A DNA stretch of 64,000 bases, taken from positions 348,564-412,563 of the forward strand of contig NZ_LNYB01000085.1 of the NCBI RefSeq assembly GCF_001467625.1, in the 5' to 3' direction. Source of the stretch: Legionella feeleii (GTDB lineage: Bacteria > Pseudomonadota > Gammaproteobacteria > Legionellales > Legionellaceae). Below the pieces are notes generated by a model. It had not been told where the DNA came from and made no database searches. It worked only from the letters and a program-made list of their open reading frames with translations. Below are positions 47,616 to 56,689 of the stretch, one piece after another; positions within the stretch are counted from its first letter, which is position 1; each line of letters begins with the position of its first letter. The position numbers and the translations under genes were made by a program.

Positions 47616-48488
47616 ATGAAGGTAACTTTAATTGGTTTAGGGAAAATGGGCTCTGTTTTGGCAAAAAGACTTTTAGATGCCAATTTTGAATTAACTGTTT
47701 TTAATCGCACCCGGGAAAAAATGCAACCACTCATCACTATGGGTGCCAAAGGAGCAAACAGCTTGGAAGAAGCTGTGACTGGCAAAGAACTCATCATTAC
47801 CTCTCTTTTGGATGATAATGCCGTACTTCAAACTGTAGATGGCTTTATTCACTTCATGAAACCAGGGGCAATTCACCTGGGGACCTCAACCATTTTACCG
47901 GAAACCTCAAAAGAATTGACTGCGTTACATGATAAACATGGACTAATTTATATTGCTGGCAATGTATTAGGAGTCCCTAAAGCTGCCGCAAGAGGCGAAC
48001 TGACTACTATTGCGGCAGGAAACGCCGAAGCAATCGAACAGTGTCGCCCCGTATTCAATGCCTATTCAATTAAAATTATCAATGCCGGATCAATGCCTTA
48101 TCAGGCCAATGTCATTAAAATATGTATGAATTATCTCCTCGTTTCAACAATTGAAACCATGGGGGAACTTTATACCTTTGCCGAAAAAAGCCAGGTCGAT
48201 ACAGGCATCCTGAATACTTTATTTCATAGTGTTTTTGCTCATCCAGCCTTTCAACTTTATGTGGATAAAATTAAAGAACGTAATTTTGATGACGTAAATT
48301 TTGATTTAAAGGGCGGATTTAAAGACTTGAGTTTATTCCAACAAGCCTTGACCAATGCCCAGGTTGTTCCCCATATTGCCAATATTATTAAAGATAAATT
48401 TATTATTGCCCTAGCCCACCACCTGGAAGAGAAAGACTGGAGTGCAGTCACTGAAATTACCCGCCTGCAAGCTAACATTCTTAAATAG
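47616..48488 (+). CDS. NAD(P)-binding beta-hydroxyacid dehydrogenase family protein
   Basis: Protein of 290 residues: Rossmann domain with GLGKMGSVLAKRLLDANF and FNRTREK (Arg in the second strand suggests NADPH), then an all-helical domain. The family catalytic Lys is in NVIKICMNYLL, about residue 169. Related enzymes oxidise 3-hydroxyisobutyrate or tartronate semialdehyde, or reduce imines; the LLD-x-NA start of the substrate loop (SLLDDNAVL) does not decide between them. Monocistronic. A clear AGAAAAAAG start region precedes the ATG. Confidence 0.82.
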   Translation: MKVTLIGLGKMGSVLAKRLLDANFELTVFNRTREKMQPLITMGAKGANSLEEAVTGKELIITSLLDDNAVLQTVDGFIHFMKPGAIHLGTSTILPETSKELTALHDKHGLIYIAGNVLGVPKAAARGELTTIAAGNAEAIEQCRPVFNAYSIKIINAGSMPYQANVIKICMNYLLVSTIETMGELYTFAEKSQVDTGILNTLFHSVFAHPAFQLYVDKIKERNFDDVNFDLKGGFKDLSLFQQALTNAQVVPHIANIIKDKFIIALAHHLEEKDWSAVTEITRLQANILK

Positions 48489-48749
48489 TTTCAGTTCATA
48501 ATCGGGGGCTGTTTACCTTTCGCCAGCTTGAGTAGGATGACTTTATTTTGAGCGAAAAAGCGCGCAGGAAATTAACGTTTTTTTGGCCAAGATAGTAAAA
48601 ATACCAACAGCCCCTCGCTTGCCGTGCAGAAAATCAAACATGAACTATAATTAGAAGTGCTGTGCACTCTTGATTGAGTCTCCCGACTTTTTTGCCATTT
48701 ATTACAACAATAAAGAGCAAACTATATTTAGAGATGAAGGATCATCATC

Positions 48750-50336
48750 ATGTTAACGAATAATGAAGTTATTGCTCCCATCTTCAACATCAGCGCAGAA
48801 GATGAACAAGATCTTTGGGGAGCCGACAAAACGATCTGGTTTAAAAAATTATCTACCAAAGAGCTACAGGAACTGGTTAATACAGACCATTATGAATTAA
48901 AAGATATTGCTCAAGGCGGTATAGGGAATTGTTATTTTTTGGCTGCCCTGAGCGCCATTGTAGACAGGGATCCTGGTTTATTAGAGAACATGATAACCCT
49001 GGGCAGAGACAGAGAAGGAAATCTGCGCGTCAATGTGACGCTGTATGCGGAAGATGGTTCACCACGAATTTATTCTATGCCTCCCACAGTGACACGGGGT
49101 TATACCGAAGGCACGGTTAATTACCACAAAAAACCCTGGGTCGAGATCCTGGAGAAAGCATACACTTTTCATCGCTTAACCCATTTAAAAAGTAAACCCA
49201 CCCAGGAAGAATTTGAACGTGCTCAAAGTTTACTAAAGCAAGATGAAAGTGATTGGAGCGAAGACGATACTAAGCTGATCAAACGTTACAGAGAAACCCG
49301 CGAATACCTGGCCTCCCTGTCTTCTGGCTCACCTGCTGAAGTATTCAAAACCTTGTTAGGAACATCGGCTACCCGTGAAAAACTAGGGCAACATTCCCTT
49401 TTAACCGATGCTTTTTGCTTACTGAACGATGCCTATGATGTAGTAGCCGATGAACGTCAATTGCGAAACTTAAAAATGTCTATTAAAGAATGTTTTCGCA
49501 ACGCTTTCGGCTTCGAAGAACTTAATAATGACTGGCTAGAACAAAAGGCACTGCAGCTAGTCGCCCATTTTAAAGAGAGAGAACGTCTCAGTCCTAAAAG
49601 AAAAATTTATTGTCATGAGTTAGAACCCCTCATCGAATGGCTCGAGGTCTGTATCAATGAACTGAAACAAATGGCTACAGAACAATTACCGGAACAATAC
49701 CTACTTGGTGAACAAACGTTAAATTCGCTCAAGCTCTTTTTACAACAAGACAATTTCCCTATCAGATCGCCGCTCTCACTGAAAGAATTTCATGTTGTCT
49801 TTCTCATTAATAACCTTCTGGCCAATAATCAGTTCATCACGCTTTCAACGGGGCCTCGTAAAGATTATCAAAATCACCCGCTATCCCGCGTTATTGCGAT
49901 GTCGGAAGATTCTGGTCATAGTTACCAGTGCCTGGGTTTATGGCTGGAAGGGGATGAATTATTTCTCCATCTCCGTAACCCTTGGGGCAAAGGCCAAATC
50001 GACTACAAACGTGATATGGTCGGAAACCTATTGCGAAACGAAGACGGGGAATTATTGCCTTTCATTATCCCGGAGAAAAAGAAACACTCTTCTTTCATGA
50101 GTTTTTTTGAAGGATTGGTAATCGGCGAAATCGATGACATGGAAGAGCCAGAACGCATGAATTTATTTGTCAATTTAAGCGATGAAAAAATGCAAGAGCA
50201 GCAAGAATCTGGCGGGGTTTTCTACCTTAGTTTGCATGATGTTGCACGCTATTTTACGGATGTGGATTTCACCAACGAACCAGAGGGATTTCCGTATTCA
50301 GAAACAGCACAACCCAAAATTAGCTTCGAGCAATAA
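48750..50336 (+). CDS. Calpain-family cysteine protease (eukaryotic-like)
   Basis: A 528-residue protein with a calpain C2 catalytic domain. The nucleophile region KDIAQGGIGNCYFLAALSAI puts Cys61 in the classic QGxxGNCY(F/W)LAAL setting. His390 in SGHSYQC and Asn410 in LRNPWGKGQIDY complete the triad. Between the two halves lies a helical insertion of about 200 residues (150-350) absent from animal calpains. No calcium-binding C2 or EF-hand domains are evident. There is no signal peptide. In Legionella such a eukaryotic-type protease would be a good Dot/Icm effector candidate (inference). The gene is followed 13 bases later by a PhnB-like gene. Confidence 0.85.
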   Translation: MLTNNEVIAPIFNISAEDEQDLWGADKTIWFKKLSTKELQELVNTDHYELKDIAQGGIGNCYFLAALSAIVDRDPGLLENMITLGRDREGNLRVNVTLYAEDGSPRIYSMPPTVTRGYTEGTVNYHKKPWVEILEKAYTFHRLTHLKSKPTQEEFERAQSLLKQDESDWSEDDTKLIKRYRETREYLASLSSGSPAEVFKTLLGTSATREKLGQHSLLTDAFCLLNDAYDVVADERQLRNLKMSIKECFRNAFGFEELNNDWLEQKALQLVAHFKERERLSPKRKIYCHELEPLIEWLEVCINELKQMATEQLPEQYLLGEQTLNSLKLFLQQDNFPIRSPLSLKEFHVVFLINNLLANNQFITLSTGPRKDYQNHPLSRVIAMSEDSGHSYQCLGLWLEGDELFLHLRNPWGKGQIDYKRDMVGNLLRNEDGELLPFIIPEKKKHSSFMSFFEGLVIGEIDDMEEPERMNLFVNLSDEKMQEQQESGGVFYLSLHDVARYFTDVDFTNEPEGFPYSETAQPKISFEQ

Positions 50337-50349
50337 ATAAGAGGCCTCT

Positions 50350-50832
50350 ATGCAACACATTGCTCCTTGTCTATGGTTTGATAATCAAGCTGAAGAAGCA
50401 GCCCATTTCTATACTTCAATTTTTAAAAACTCAAAAATTTTGCGTCTCAGCTATTATGGGGATGCCGGCGCAGAAGTATCTGGAAAACCCAAAGGCAGCA
50501 TAATGACTGTTACTTTTCAACTTGAAGGACAACAGTTCATTGCCTTAAATGGGGGGCCTGACTTCAAGTTCTCGCCGGCCATCTCTTTATTCGTCAGTTG
50601 TGAGAGCCAGGAGGAAATAGATGATTTATGGAATAACCTGTCTGCGGATGGTGAAACAGTACAATGTGGATGGCTGCAAGATAAGTACGGTATCTCATGG
50701 CAAATTGTTCCCACTATCTTAGTGGATTTCTTAAATGATCCCGACACAGAAAAATCAGAACAAGTGATGAAAGCCATGCTTAAAATGAAGAAATTGGACA
50801 TGCAGGCATTAAAAAAAGCCTATAACCAGTAA
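50350..50832 (+). CDS. VOC superfamily protein (PhnB/3-demethylubiquinone methyltransferase-like fold)
   Basis: A 160-residue protein of the vicinal oxygen chelate fold. The start PCLWFDNQAEEAAHFYTSIF and GPDFKFSPAISLFVSC are hallmarks of the 3-dmu-9_3-mt group; despite that old family name these proteins are not methyltransferases as a rule. The Trp-rich end SWQIVPTILVDFLNDPD is also typical. An AGAGG ribosome site overlaps the calpain gene end, so it may be co-transcribed. The activity is unknown. Confidence 0.82.
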   Translation: MQHIAPCLWFDNQAEEAAHFYTSIFKNSKILRLSYYGDAGAEVSGKPKGSIMTVTFQLEGQQFIALNGGPDFKFSPAISLFVSCESQEEIDDLWNNLSADGETVQCGWLQDKYGISWQIVPTILVDFLNDPDTEKSEQVMKAMLKMKKLDMQALKKAYNQ

Positions 50833-50979
50833 GAATAAAAAAAATACTATAATTTAAATAGAATATGTTTCCAAAAAAAACACATTTTGTTAAAAATTTA
50901 ATAATACCTTAATAAATTTCTGGTAAAACTATGTGGAAGATAAAGTATCAATTTGTTGATAAAGTGTAGCGAGAGCATC

Positions 50980-52542
50980 ATGCCAAAAACGAAAATTGGT
51001 CTGAAAAAACAGGCGTTTTTTGATAGAACAGCTAACGACGTTGAAGTTTCTTTTAAAGACTATGAGTTTAATTTAAATCAGCTTAAAACAGAATTTTCAT
51101 CTCTATTTCAACTCTTTCTTTCCAATAAAGAACGTTTGACATCCAAGAGCGAACTCGTTACTTATCTCGCCGCCGTTTGTAATTTAATGATTGAATACCA
51201 CAAATTGGATTACGTGGGTGGGGATTTAAAAGATCTCTTAAAAAAGAAAGAGCAACTAGATGACTTTATCGGAAACAATTTCACTAAAGCCGAGCAGGCC
51301 AGCATTGCCAAACTCTCTACTTTTGTCGTATCTGGCGCAGTAAGCAACCTTAAAGATTATGCGTCTGCCTTTGTGAGCTCCGCGAAATTACGCGAACATA
51401 TTTCCACGCTAAACAGCACTCGAACTCATTGGAATTACAGTCGCGCTTTGGCAAGTTCTGCAATTCTCTATCTGCAAAGCATTGGTTTTCCTGAATTTAT
51501 TAAAAGCTTGAATGCCAAGCTGGGTAATACTTATACCCCAGATGAGTTTGTCAGTTTATTAGATCAATCACGGGAAACATTGCGTGCATTGAGTGTTGGA
51601 ATCTATGGGCTTCGCCTGGCAATCAACTTGGTCACCATGACTAAGCACATCATAGTAGCTGGAGTAAGTGAGGACTTATCTGCAGAGAAAGTTGCTGTAC
51701 AGGAAATACAAAAACGCGGTTTCACTATGTTGAATGATGCGGTTTGGGGAACAGTCAATCTGCTGACCAACTATAATGACTATTTTAAAATTTCAACAGC
51801 TACAGCATCACAAATCACTGTTGCTTTCCTTGCATTTGATATTGCCTTATTCGTAGCACGTTGGTCTTATGAAGCCTATCAATACCAGAATCGTATCCTG
51901 GAGTTAAATGAACAAGCAAAAAGCGCTACACCATTTGAGCAGGAAGTCATTCAGCGCCAAATTGATATATTAAATGATGAATGGGAAGCTCAATGTGCTT
52001 ACTACCTCTTTAACATTGCCGCAGCGACTATCCTGATTGTAGGTTTTACTGCCAGCCTCACCTTTACTGGCCCTGCTGCTGTAGCTGGTCTGGCCCTATT
52101 CAGTATGCTGGGTAATGCCATGTATAACAGTGCTGATGAATATAAGAAATATCAACAAGCCTCTATTGCAGTACAACGTGAGAGTGGGAATGACGTTAGT
52201 GGTGATGATCTGCAACACCACCAAAAATTAATCAAAGAACTGAACGAGGACGCCAGTCAAGCTTATACCAATTTTTGGAAAACCCTGGCCTTTAATACGG
52301 GTGGAACTGCCTTCATCATTACAGCTGCCGTCATTTCCTGGCCTGTAGCCCTTGGCTTAACGCTCGGATACGGAGCTTATCGCTTGAATAATAATTATCA
52401 AAGCCAATTAGGTGGCAGCGATAAAAAACAGGAAGAACCACGCGATATATATCGTCTGTTTACTCCACAGGGGAGTCAAGGGACTGTTCCTTCGACCAAC
52501 GATAATCCACCAGTTGTCGTACCTGCAACCAAGCCCATCTAA
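50980..52542 (+). CDS. Uncharacterised multi-TM protein with coiled-coil regions
   Basis: A 520-residue protein I do not recognise. The first 180 residues are helical and soluble. Hydrophobic helices lie near 285-305 (ITVAFLAFDIALFVARW), two close together at about 347-385 (AAATILIVGFTASLTF and AVAGLALFSMLGNAM), and near 445-475 (AFIITAAVISWPVALGL). A charged coiled-coil-like segment separates them. The tail is Pro/Gly-rich. There is no signal peptide. I chose the ATG at 50980 (GAGAG upstream) over an upstream TTG. The topology recalls membrane-inserting Legionella effectors, but this is only an architectural similarity. Very A/T-rich DNA precedes it. Confidence 0.6.
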   Translation: MPKTKIGLKKQAFFDRTANDVEVSFKDYEFNLNQLKTEFSSLFQLFLSNKERLTSKSELVTYLAAVCNLMIEYHKLDYVGGDLKDLLKKKEQLDDFIGNNFTKAEQASIAKLSTFVVSGAVSNLKDYASAFVSSAKLREHISTLNSTRTHWNYSRALASSAILYLQSIGFPEFIKSLNAKLGNTYTPDEFVSLLDQSRETLRALSVGIYGLRLAINLVTMTKHIIVAGVSEDLSAEKVAVQEIQKRGFTMLNDAVWGTVNLLTNYNDYFKISTATASQITVAFLAFDIALFVARWSYEAYQYQNRILELNEQAKSATPFEQEVIQRQIDILNDEWEAQCAYYLFNIAAATILIVGFTASLTFTGPAAVAGLALFSMLGNAMYNSADEYKKYQQASIAVQRESGNDVSGDDLQHHQKLIKELNEDASQAYTNFWKTLAFNTGGTAFIITAAVISWPVALGLTLGYGAYRLNNNYQSQLGGSDKKQEEPRDIYRLFTPQGSQGTVPSTNDNPPVVVPATKPI

Positions 52543-52561
52543 ACAACATTGCGAAGACTTA

Positions 52562-52588
52562 ACAGGGTTAGGCTACAACCTAACCCTG
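52562..52588 (+). terminator. Hairpin terminator after multi-TM gene
   Basis: CAGGGTTAGG and its complement CCTAACCCTG form a perfect stem with a short loop, 20 bases after the stop of the multi-TM gene. The U-tract is missing but stem strength and position support termination. Confidence 0.55.
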
Positions 52589-52907
52589 CTGATTACGAGC
52601 CTTGTCAGTGAACCAATGCACTCTCCACCATAACATGGTTCGAAACACCGGTTTTCATAAATGTAGTTCGGCCCGAAAGCCAAACATTGCTGACCTGTCA
52701 TTGGAAAAGGGCATTGGGCAAGCGTCCAACCTGCTGCTCAGAGACATCAAGGGAATCAACGATTTCCTTGATGCTCCTGCCAAACGCGGAGAGAGACAGA
52801 CCTTCCTTTTCACGCTCGCGATGCGACCTAAAAATTTAATCATGTCAGGGAATCACTACAGACGCCCATCAAACGATAAACAGAGCACAACCGGCATCGA
52901 CAGCTAG
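52589..52907. other. Region without a supported gene, possible decayed ORF
   Basis: This 319-base stretch lies between the terminator and the stop of the kinase gene. It is richer in G+C than its neighbours. On the minus strand a 40-odd-codon segment (RSHREREKEGLSLSAFG then a helix-rich stretch ending LPNALFQ) reads like part of a DNA-binding protein but begins after a stop and has no start codon. Open frames on the plus strand have no ribosome site. A remnant of a resolvase or transposase gene is possible. Confidence 0.35.
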
Positions 52908-54149
52908 CTAATCTATTTTCGGAAATTTAATAATGAAGTGAGTATACTTGCCAAGTTCTCCCTGACAATCAATAGAACCACCGGCTGCTTCTACCAGCTG
53001 CTTGCTACAAGCCAATCCTATTCCAGTCCCACCTTTTCTTTCAGAATAAAACGGTTCAAAGATGATTTTTGTTTTTTGGGGAGAAATTCCTTTGGCAGTA
53101 TCCCTAATGTGCAAATAATTAAAATCATCATCCTTACTTCCTTCTGCGACCCAAATCGATATTTCTCCCTTACCGACTTCTTCAATTAGCTCAAAACCAT
53201 TCTTTAATAGATTCCAGAGCAGATTCCTGAAAACCACATCAGCAACCCACACCGAGTAATCGCAGGCCAGATCCAGCTGAATAAGCGCCTCTTGACCTTT
53301 TTTAAATGGGTATTCTTCCAAAGCCTGTTTAAGTAATTCTTTAATGGGATAAATAACAAATTTGCGCGTATCAAACCTGCCACACTGAATATTATTTAAT
53401 TGAATACCAATAAGCTGATTGATACTCTCAATACTACGCCCAATGATATGAACCCCATCACTTAAGCGTTTTTTCACGTCGGGGTTTTTAATTTTTTCAA
53501 TTTCCCCTTCTTGCAGTTGGGCCTGTAAATAGATGCTTGCTAAAGGTGTGCGCAAGTCATGAGCCAAACTCCCTGCTAACAGACGAATTCCAGAAATCCT
53601 GGCATGAATTAATTCCCGCTCCCTGGCAAACAAGGTACCGATCACAATTGCCGTAACAAAAGTCATGGCCAACTCAAAGAAAGAAGGATTATTAGAAACA
53701 TAATGGATTGAGCTGTGAGAGCCGCATAAATAACAAAAAGACGCTAACCCACTACCAAGTAGTAGCAGAACAAGTGAATCCAAGGCGCTTGCGACAAGAA
53801 AAAGGAAAAAGGTGGCAGAGATACAATTCATTAGCCAGAATGTTGCGCCATGGTTAAGTAAGGTCAAATAGGTAAAAAAGAATGGCAGACAAAAAACCAG
53901 GGTCAAATACCAGACGATAGGGAGAGATTTCTGGCATTGTATTGGCCAAAATTTATGCAGAGATAGGATTGAACAAAGACCTGTTGCGATAAATCTCAGT
54001 ATAATTTCTTGATTTGAAATAGGGTTTTCGACGTGCTCCAGCAACCCAAACAGTGGAAAGTTAATCATCATGACGAGACCAAACAAACTGATTTGATGGC
54101 TAGATTCAACTGCTTTATCTTTAAAATAACTATATGAAGGATAGGCCAT
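52908..54149 (-). CDS. Membrane-bound sensor histidine kinase
   Basis: A 413-residue kinase. The N-terminal half has six hydrophobic segments (about 20-175) without a periplasmic domain. Then come the H-box LLAGSLAHDLRTPLAS (His197), an N-box NLLWNLLKNGFELIEE, and the GKGISPQKT (G1) and GGTGIGLACSKQL (G2) motifs. There is no receiver domain. The multi-helix sensor, H-box style and a divergent LuxR-type gene resemble the CqsS/LqsS group of quorum-sensing kinases, but the ligand is unknown and I do not assign lqsS or lqsT. The intergenic region holds a nested palindrome. Confidence 0.85.
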   Translation of the reverse strand: MAYPSYSYFKDKAVESSHQISLFGLVMMINFPLFGLLEHVENPISNQEIILRFIATGLCSILSLHKFWPIQCQKSLPIVWYLTLVFCLPFFFTYLTLLNHGATFWLMNCISATFFLFLVASALDSLVLLLLGSGLASFCYLCGSHSSIHYVSNNPSFFELAMTFVTAIVIGTLFARERELIHARISGIRLLAGSLAHDLRTPLASIYLQAQLQEGEIEKIKNPDVKKRLSDGVHIIGRSIESINQLIGIQLNNIQCGRFDTRKFVIYPIKELLKQALEEYPFKKGQEALIQLDLACDYSVWVADVVFRNLLWNLLKNGFELIEEVGKGEISIWVAEGSKDDDFNYLHIRDTAKGISPQKTKIIFEPFYSERKGGTGIGLACSKQLVEAAGGSIDCQGELGKYTHFIIKFPKID

Positions 54150-54290
54150 TTACACTCCTCAAAAGCTGATAGTTACTTGATCGAATTGATTTCTATTAAT
54201 CAGAAGTAAATGGCAACATCGCTCCTGATTATCAAAAACTCGGCAAATTGGTTGCCAGGCTTTCTCATTACCTGAGAAAATAGTACTTAA

Positions 54291-54359
54291 TTTGAACAAA
54301 AAAGACTAGGGGGACAAACTCCCCTAGATATGTTCAAAAATAGATCATTTTGATATAAT
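54291..54359 (+). promoter_or_regulatory. Nested palindrome and promoter of LuxR-type gene
   Basis: TTTGAACA (54291-54298) and TGTTCAAA (54331-54338) form a perfect 8-bp inverted repeat enclosing a hairpin, CTAGGGG (54306-54312) with CCCCTAG (54321-54327). A TATAAT (54354-54359) lies 17 bases from TGTTCA (54331-54336), so the right arm coincides with a probable -35. A regulator binding the dyad would block or aid transcription of the LuxR-type gene. Confidence 0.5.
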
Positions 54360-54392
54360 GAGGCTAGCTCCTATCTGGTATAACGTTGTTTT

Positions 54393-55070
54393 ATGAAAAC
54401 TGAAGAATTACTTCTCTTAAACCACTTAGAACATTTATTTGAATTAGCCTCTGTCAATGTTTATTCAAAAGACATCAAAGGATGTTTCATGAGTAGCAAT
54501 CAAACCATGCTAGAGGTTAATAATATACCGTCAGAGCAGGATATCCTTGGAGCAACCGATTATGATCTGGCCTGGAAAGAACAAGCCCCTGCTCTCATCA
54601 AAAATGATCAGGAGGTCATTCAAACCAATAAAGCAAAAACCTATATTGAACCCGTTTGGTTAAATGGCGAACAATTACATTGTTATATCAGCCACAAAAG
54701 ACCTCTACGCACTTCACTCGGGAAAGTGATAGGCGTTTTCGGCCTTTCTTTTTTACTGGAAGATGAAAACTCTTTTATAAATACCGTGAATGAGATAACT
54801 GCCCTAAGCAATTCTAACCTTTCCAAGCAGATACAAGACGTAGGAGAACAACCCTTTCTTAGAGGACGCCATTTGACCAAACGACAAATGGATTGTCTTT
54901 ATTATTTGGTTAAAGGTATGACCATCAAACAAATTGCCAATACACTTAATTTATCGCCCAAAACAGTTGAGCATTATCTTGATGCCGTGAAAGTAAAGCT
55001 AAAATGCCGCAATCGTACCGAATTGATTACAACCGCCCTGCAAATGCCAGCTATCAGAGAACAATTATAG
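54393..55070 (+). CDS. PAS-LuxR type transcriptional regulator
   Basis: A 225-residue regulator. Residues about 10-125 resemble a PAS sensor domain (NVYSKDIKGCFMSSNQ, then a GVFGLSF strand). The C-terminal LuxR helix-turn-helix (about 160-220) has LTKRQMDCLYYLVKGM and KQIANTLNLSPKTVEHYLD. Legionella genomes hold many PAS-LuxR genes of this shape. It is divergent from the membrane histidine kinase, so the two may form a sensing circuit even though the regulator lacks a receiver domain. Confidence 0.85.
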   Translation: MKTEELLLLNHLEHLFELASVNVYSKDIKGCFMSSNQTMLEVNNIPSEQDILGATDYDLAWKEQAPALIKNDQEVIQTNKAKTYIEPVWLNGEQLHCYISHKRPLRTSLGKVIGVFGLSFLLEDENSFINTVNEITALSNSNLSKQIQDVGEQPFLRGRHLTKRQMDCLYYLVKGMTIKQIANTLNLSPKTVEHYLDAVKVKLKCRNRTELITTALQMPAIREQL

Positions 55071-55078
55071 TATCAGGT

Positions 55079-55462
55079 CTACTGTTTACTCCCATAAGGT
55101 CTGGTCATTAACTCAAGCAAATGGCCATCAGGATCTTCAAAATAAACACCCTTTCCCCCATCGCGATAATTAATTTTACCTGGTTGTATTTGACCAGGAT
55201 CGGCCCAATAATTAAGCCCGCGTTGACGAATCCTGTTAAAGATTTCATCGAACTCTGATTCTGTCACTAAAAAGGCATAATGCTGGGATGTAATATCTTT
55301 ATCAGTCTCATAAAAATCGAGGCTAACTGCATTACTCATTTCAACCACCAGGAAAGGACCGTAAACACTGGCCTCCGCTAATCCAAGAATCTCAGTGAAG
55401 AATTGCGCCGATTTTTTTTGATTGTGCGACCATACAATCGTATGATTGAGTTGTACCGCCAT
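55079..55462 (-). CDS. VOC superfamily (glyoxalase-like) protein
   Basis: A 127-residue single-domain VOC protein. It begins LNHTIVWSHNQKKSAQFFTE, contains a central LDFYETDKDIT strand and ends with GKGVYFEDPDGHLLELMTRP, where the Glu is a usual metal ligand. Members include glyoxalase I, fosfomycin resistance and dioxygenase proteins; the exact activity is not clear. It converges on the LuxR-type gene. Confidence 0.85.
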   Translation of the reverse strand: MAVQLNHTIVWSHNQKKSAQFFTEILGLAEASVYGPFLVVEMSNAVSLDFYETDKDITSQHYAFLVTESEFDEIFNRIRQRGLNYWADPGQIQPGKINYRDGGKGVYFEDPDGHLLELMTRPYGSKQ

Positions 55463-55662
55463 AGGTTTTCTCCATTAAGCGCCTCAAAGAGCGAAGCAGC
55501 AAAATCTTTATCAGCGAACAGATTTTCTATCGCCTTTAGCAACAGAGGCTTTTAGAATAGTGCTCAAAATTAACTGTTTTAATTCACTCTGCAATTTCTC
55601 CTGCCCCATCTCATTGGGCAATCACTAAAGAGAGTGGGCAGGGAAGCAAGGGATAAAAAACC

Positions 55663-56544
55663 ATGACAAAAATGCATGAAAATGAGGTAAGTATAGACGC
55701 GGCCCTTGTTCATACCCTGCTCAAAGCGCAATGTCCTCATTGGGCTAATTTGCCTCTACAAGCTATTTTATCAAGCGGCACAGACAATGCCTTATTTCGT
55801 TTAGGCACTGATTATGTTGTTCGCCTCCCTCGCATCGATTGGGCAACTAAAAGTATCCATAAAGAATATGAATGGGTTCCCAGACTTGCTCAACATCTGC
55901 ATCTCCCTATTTCGGTACCTTTGTTTAAAGGCCGTCCCTATCAATCCTATCCTTGGTCTTGGCTCGTCTCTCAATGGAATGAAGGCCATAATCCCCCCTT
56001 TGAAAACAGGGACGAATATGAATTATTGGCTAAAGAGTTAGCTGCTTTTTTAAATGAACTACACGAAATAAACCTGGCTAACGGCCCACTTTCCAGACGC
56101 GGGGTATCTTTAAAAGAGTTGGATGAAGAAACAAGGCAAGCAATAAGCGAACTAGGTGGAGAGATTAATAGCCAAGCGGTCACTTCTTTATGGCATCAGC
56201 TATCCAATTCCCCCTCATGGCATAAAGCACCTGTGTGGATACACGGCGATTTTCTACCAGGCAATATTTTAGTACAAAACCATCGCCTGACTGCGGTGAT
56301 TGATTTTTCTGATGTGGGCATCGGTGATCCTGCTTGTGATTTGGTGATTGCCTGGAGCTTATTGAACTCACATTCAAGAAACGTTTTTAGAACCAATTTG
56401 AAAAATATTGATGACAACACCTGGGAAAGAGGGCGAGGCTGGGCCCTATCAATCGCCCTCATCATGCTGCCCTATTATAAGAATTCCAACCCTGTTTTAG
56501 CGGCATTAGCAAGACGCATGATAGAGCAGGTATTGGGGAATTAA
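55663..56544 (+). CDS. Aminoglycoside phosphotransferase-like kinase
   Basis: A 293-residue APH/choline kinase-fold protein. Catalytic loop VWIHGDFLPGNILVQ (Brenner motif) and metal-site AVIDFSDVGIGDPACDL are intact; the N-terminal lobe has SSGTDNALFRLG and VVRLPR. Similar proteins phosphorylate aminoglycosides, macrolides, homoserine or choline. The chromosomal setting gives no substrate clue, and I would not call it a resistance gene from the sequence. It stands alone, with a weak ribosome site. Confidence 0.82.
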   Translation: MTKMHENEVSIDAALVHTLLKAQCPHWANLPLQAILSSGTDNALFRLGTDYVVRLPRIDWATKSIHKEYEWVPRLAQHLHLPISVPLFKGRPYQSYPWSWLVSQWNEGHNPPFENRDEYELLAKELAAFLNELHEINLANGPLSRRGVSLKELDEETRQAISELGGEINSQAVTSLWHQLSNSPSWHKAPVWIHGDFLPGNILVQNHRLTAVIDFSDVGIGDPACDLVIAWSLLNSHSRNVFRTNLKNIDDNTWERGRGWALSIALIMLPYYKNSNPVLAALARRMIEQVLGN

Positions 56545-56689
56545 ACTGGACGAATACCCACTGGTGCTGAAAGTGCCATACTTTTACCAAAGGCTTCCCT
56601 GCCTTCGCAATATTTACTTTATGGATAGCTTCCCTTTGATAAACCAAGTTTATTCAGTTTAATTCAATAAGGAATTCAGCCTTTATAAA

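Noticed and set aside
52602-52907. 101-codon open frame on the plus strand
   Set aside because: No ribosome site, starts inside the terminator flank, and has odd composition. The opposite strand reads slightly better but also lacks a start.
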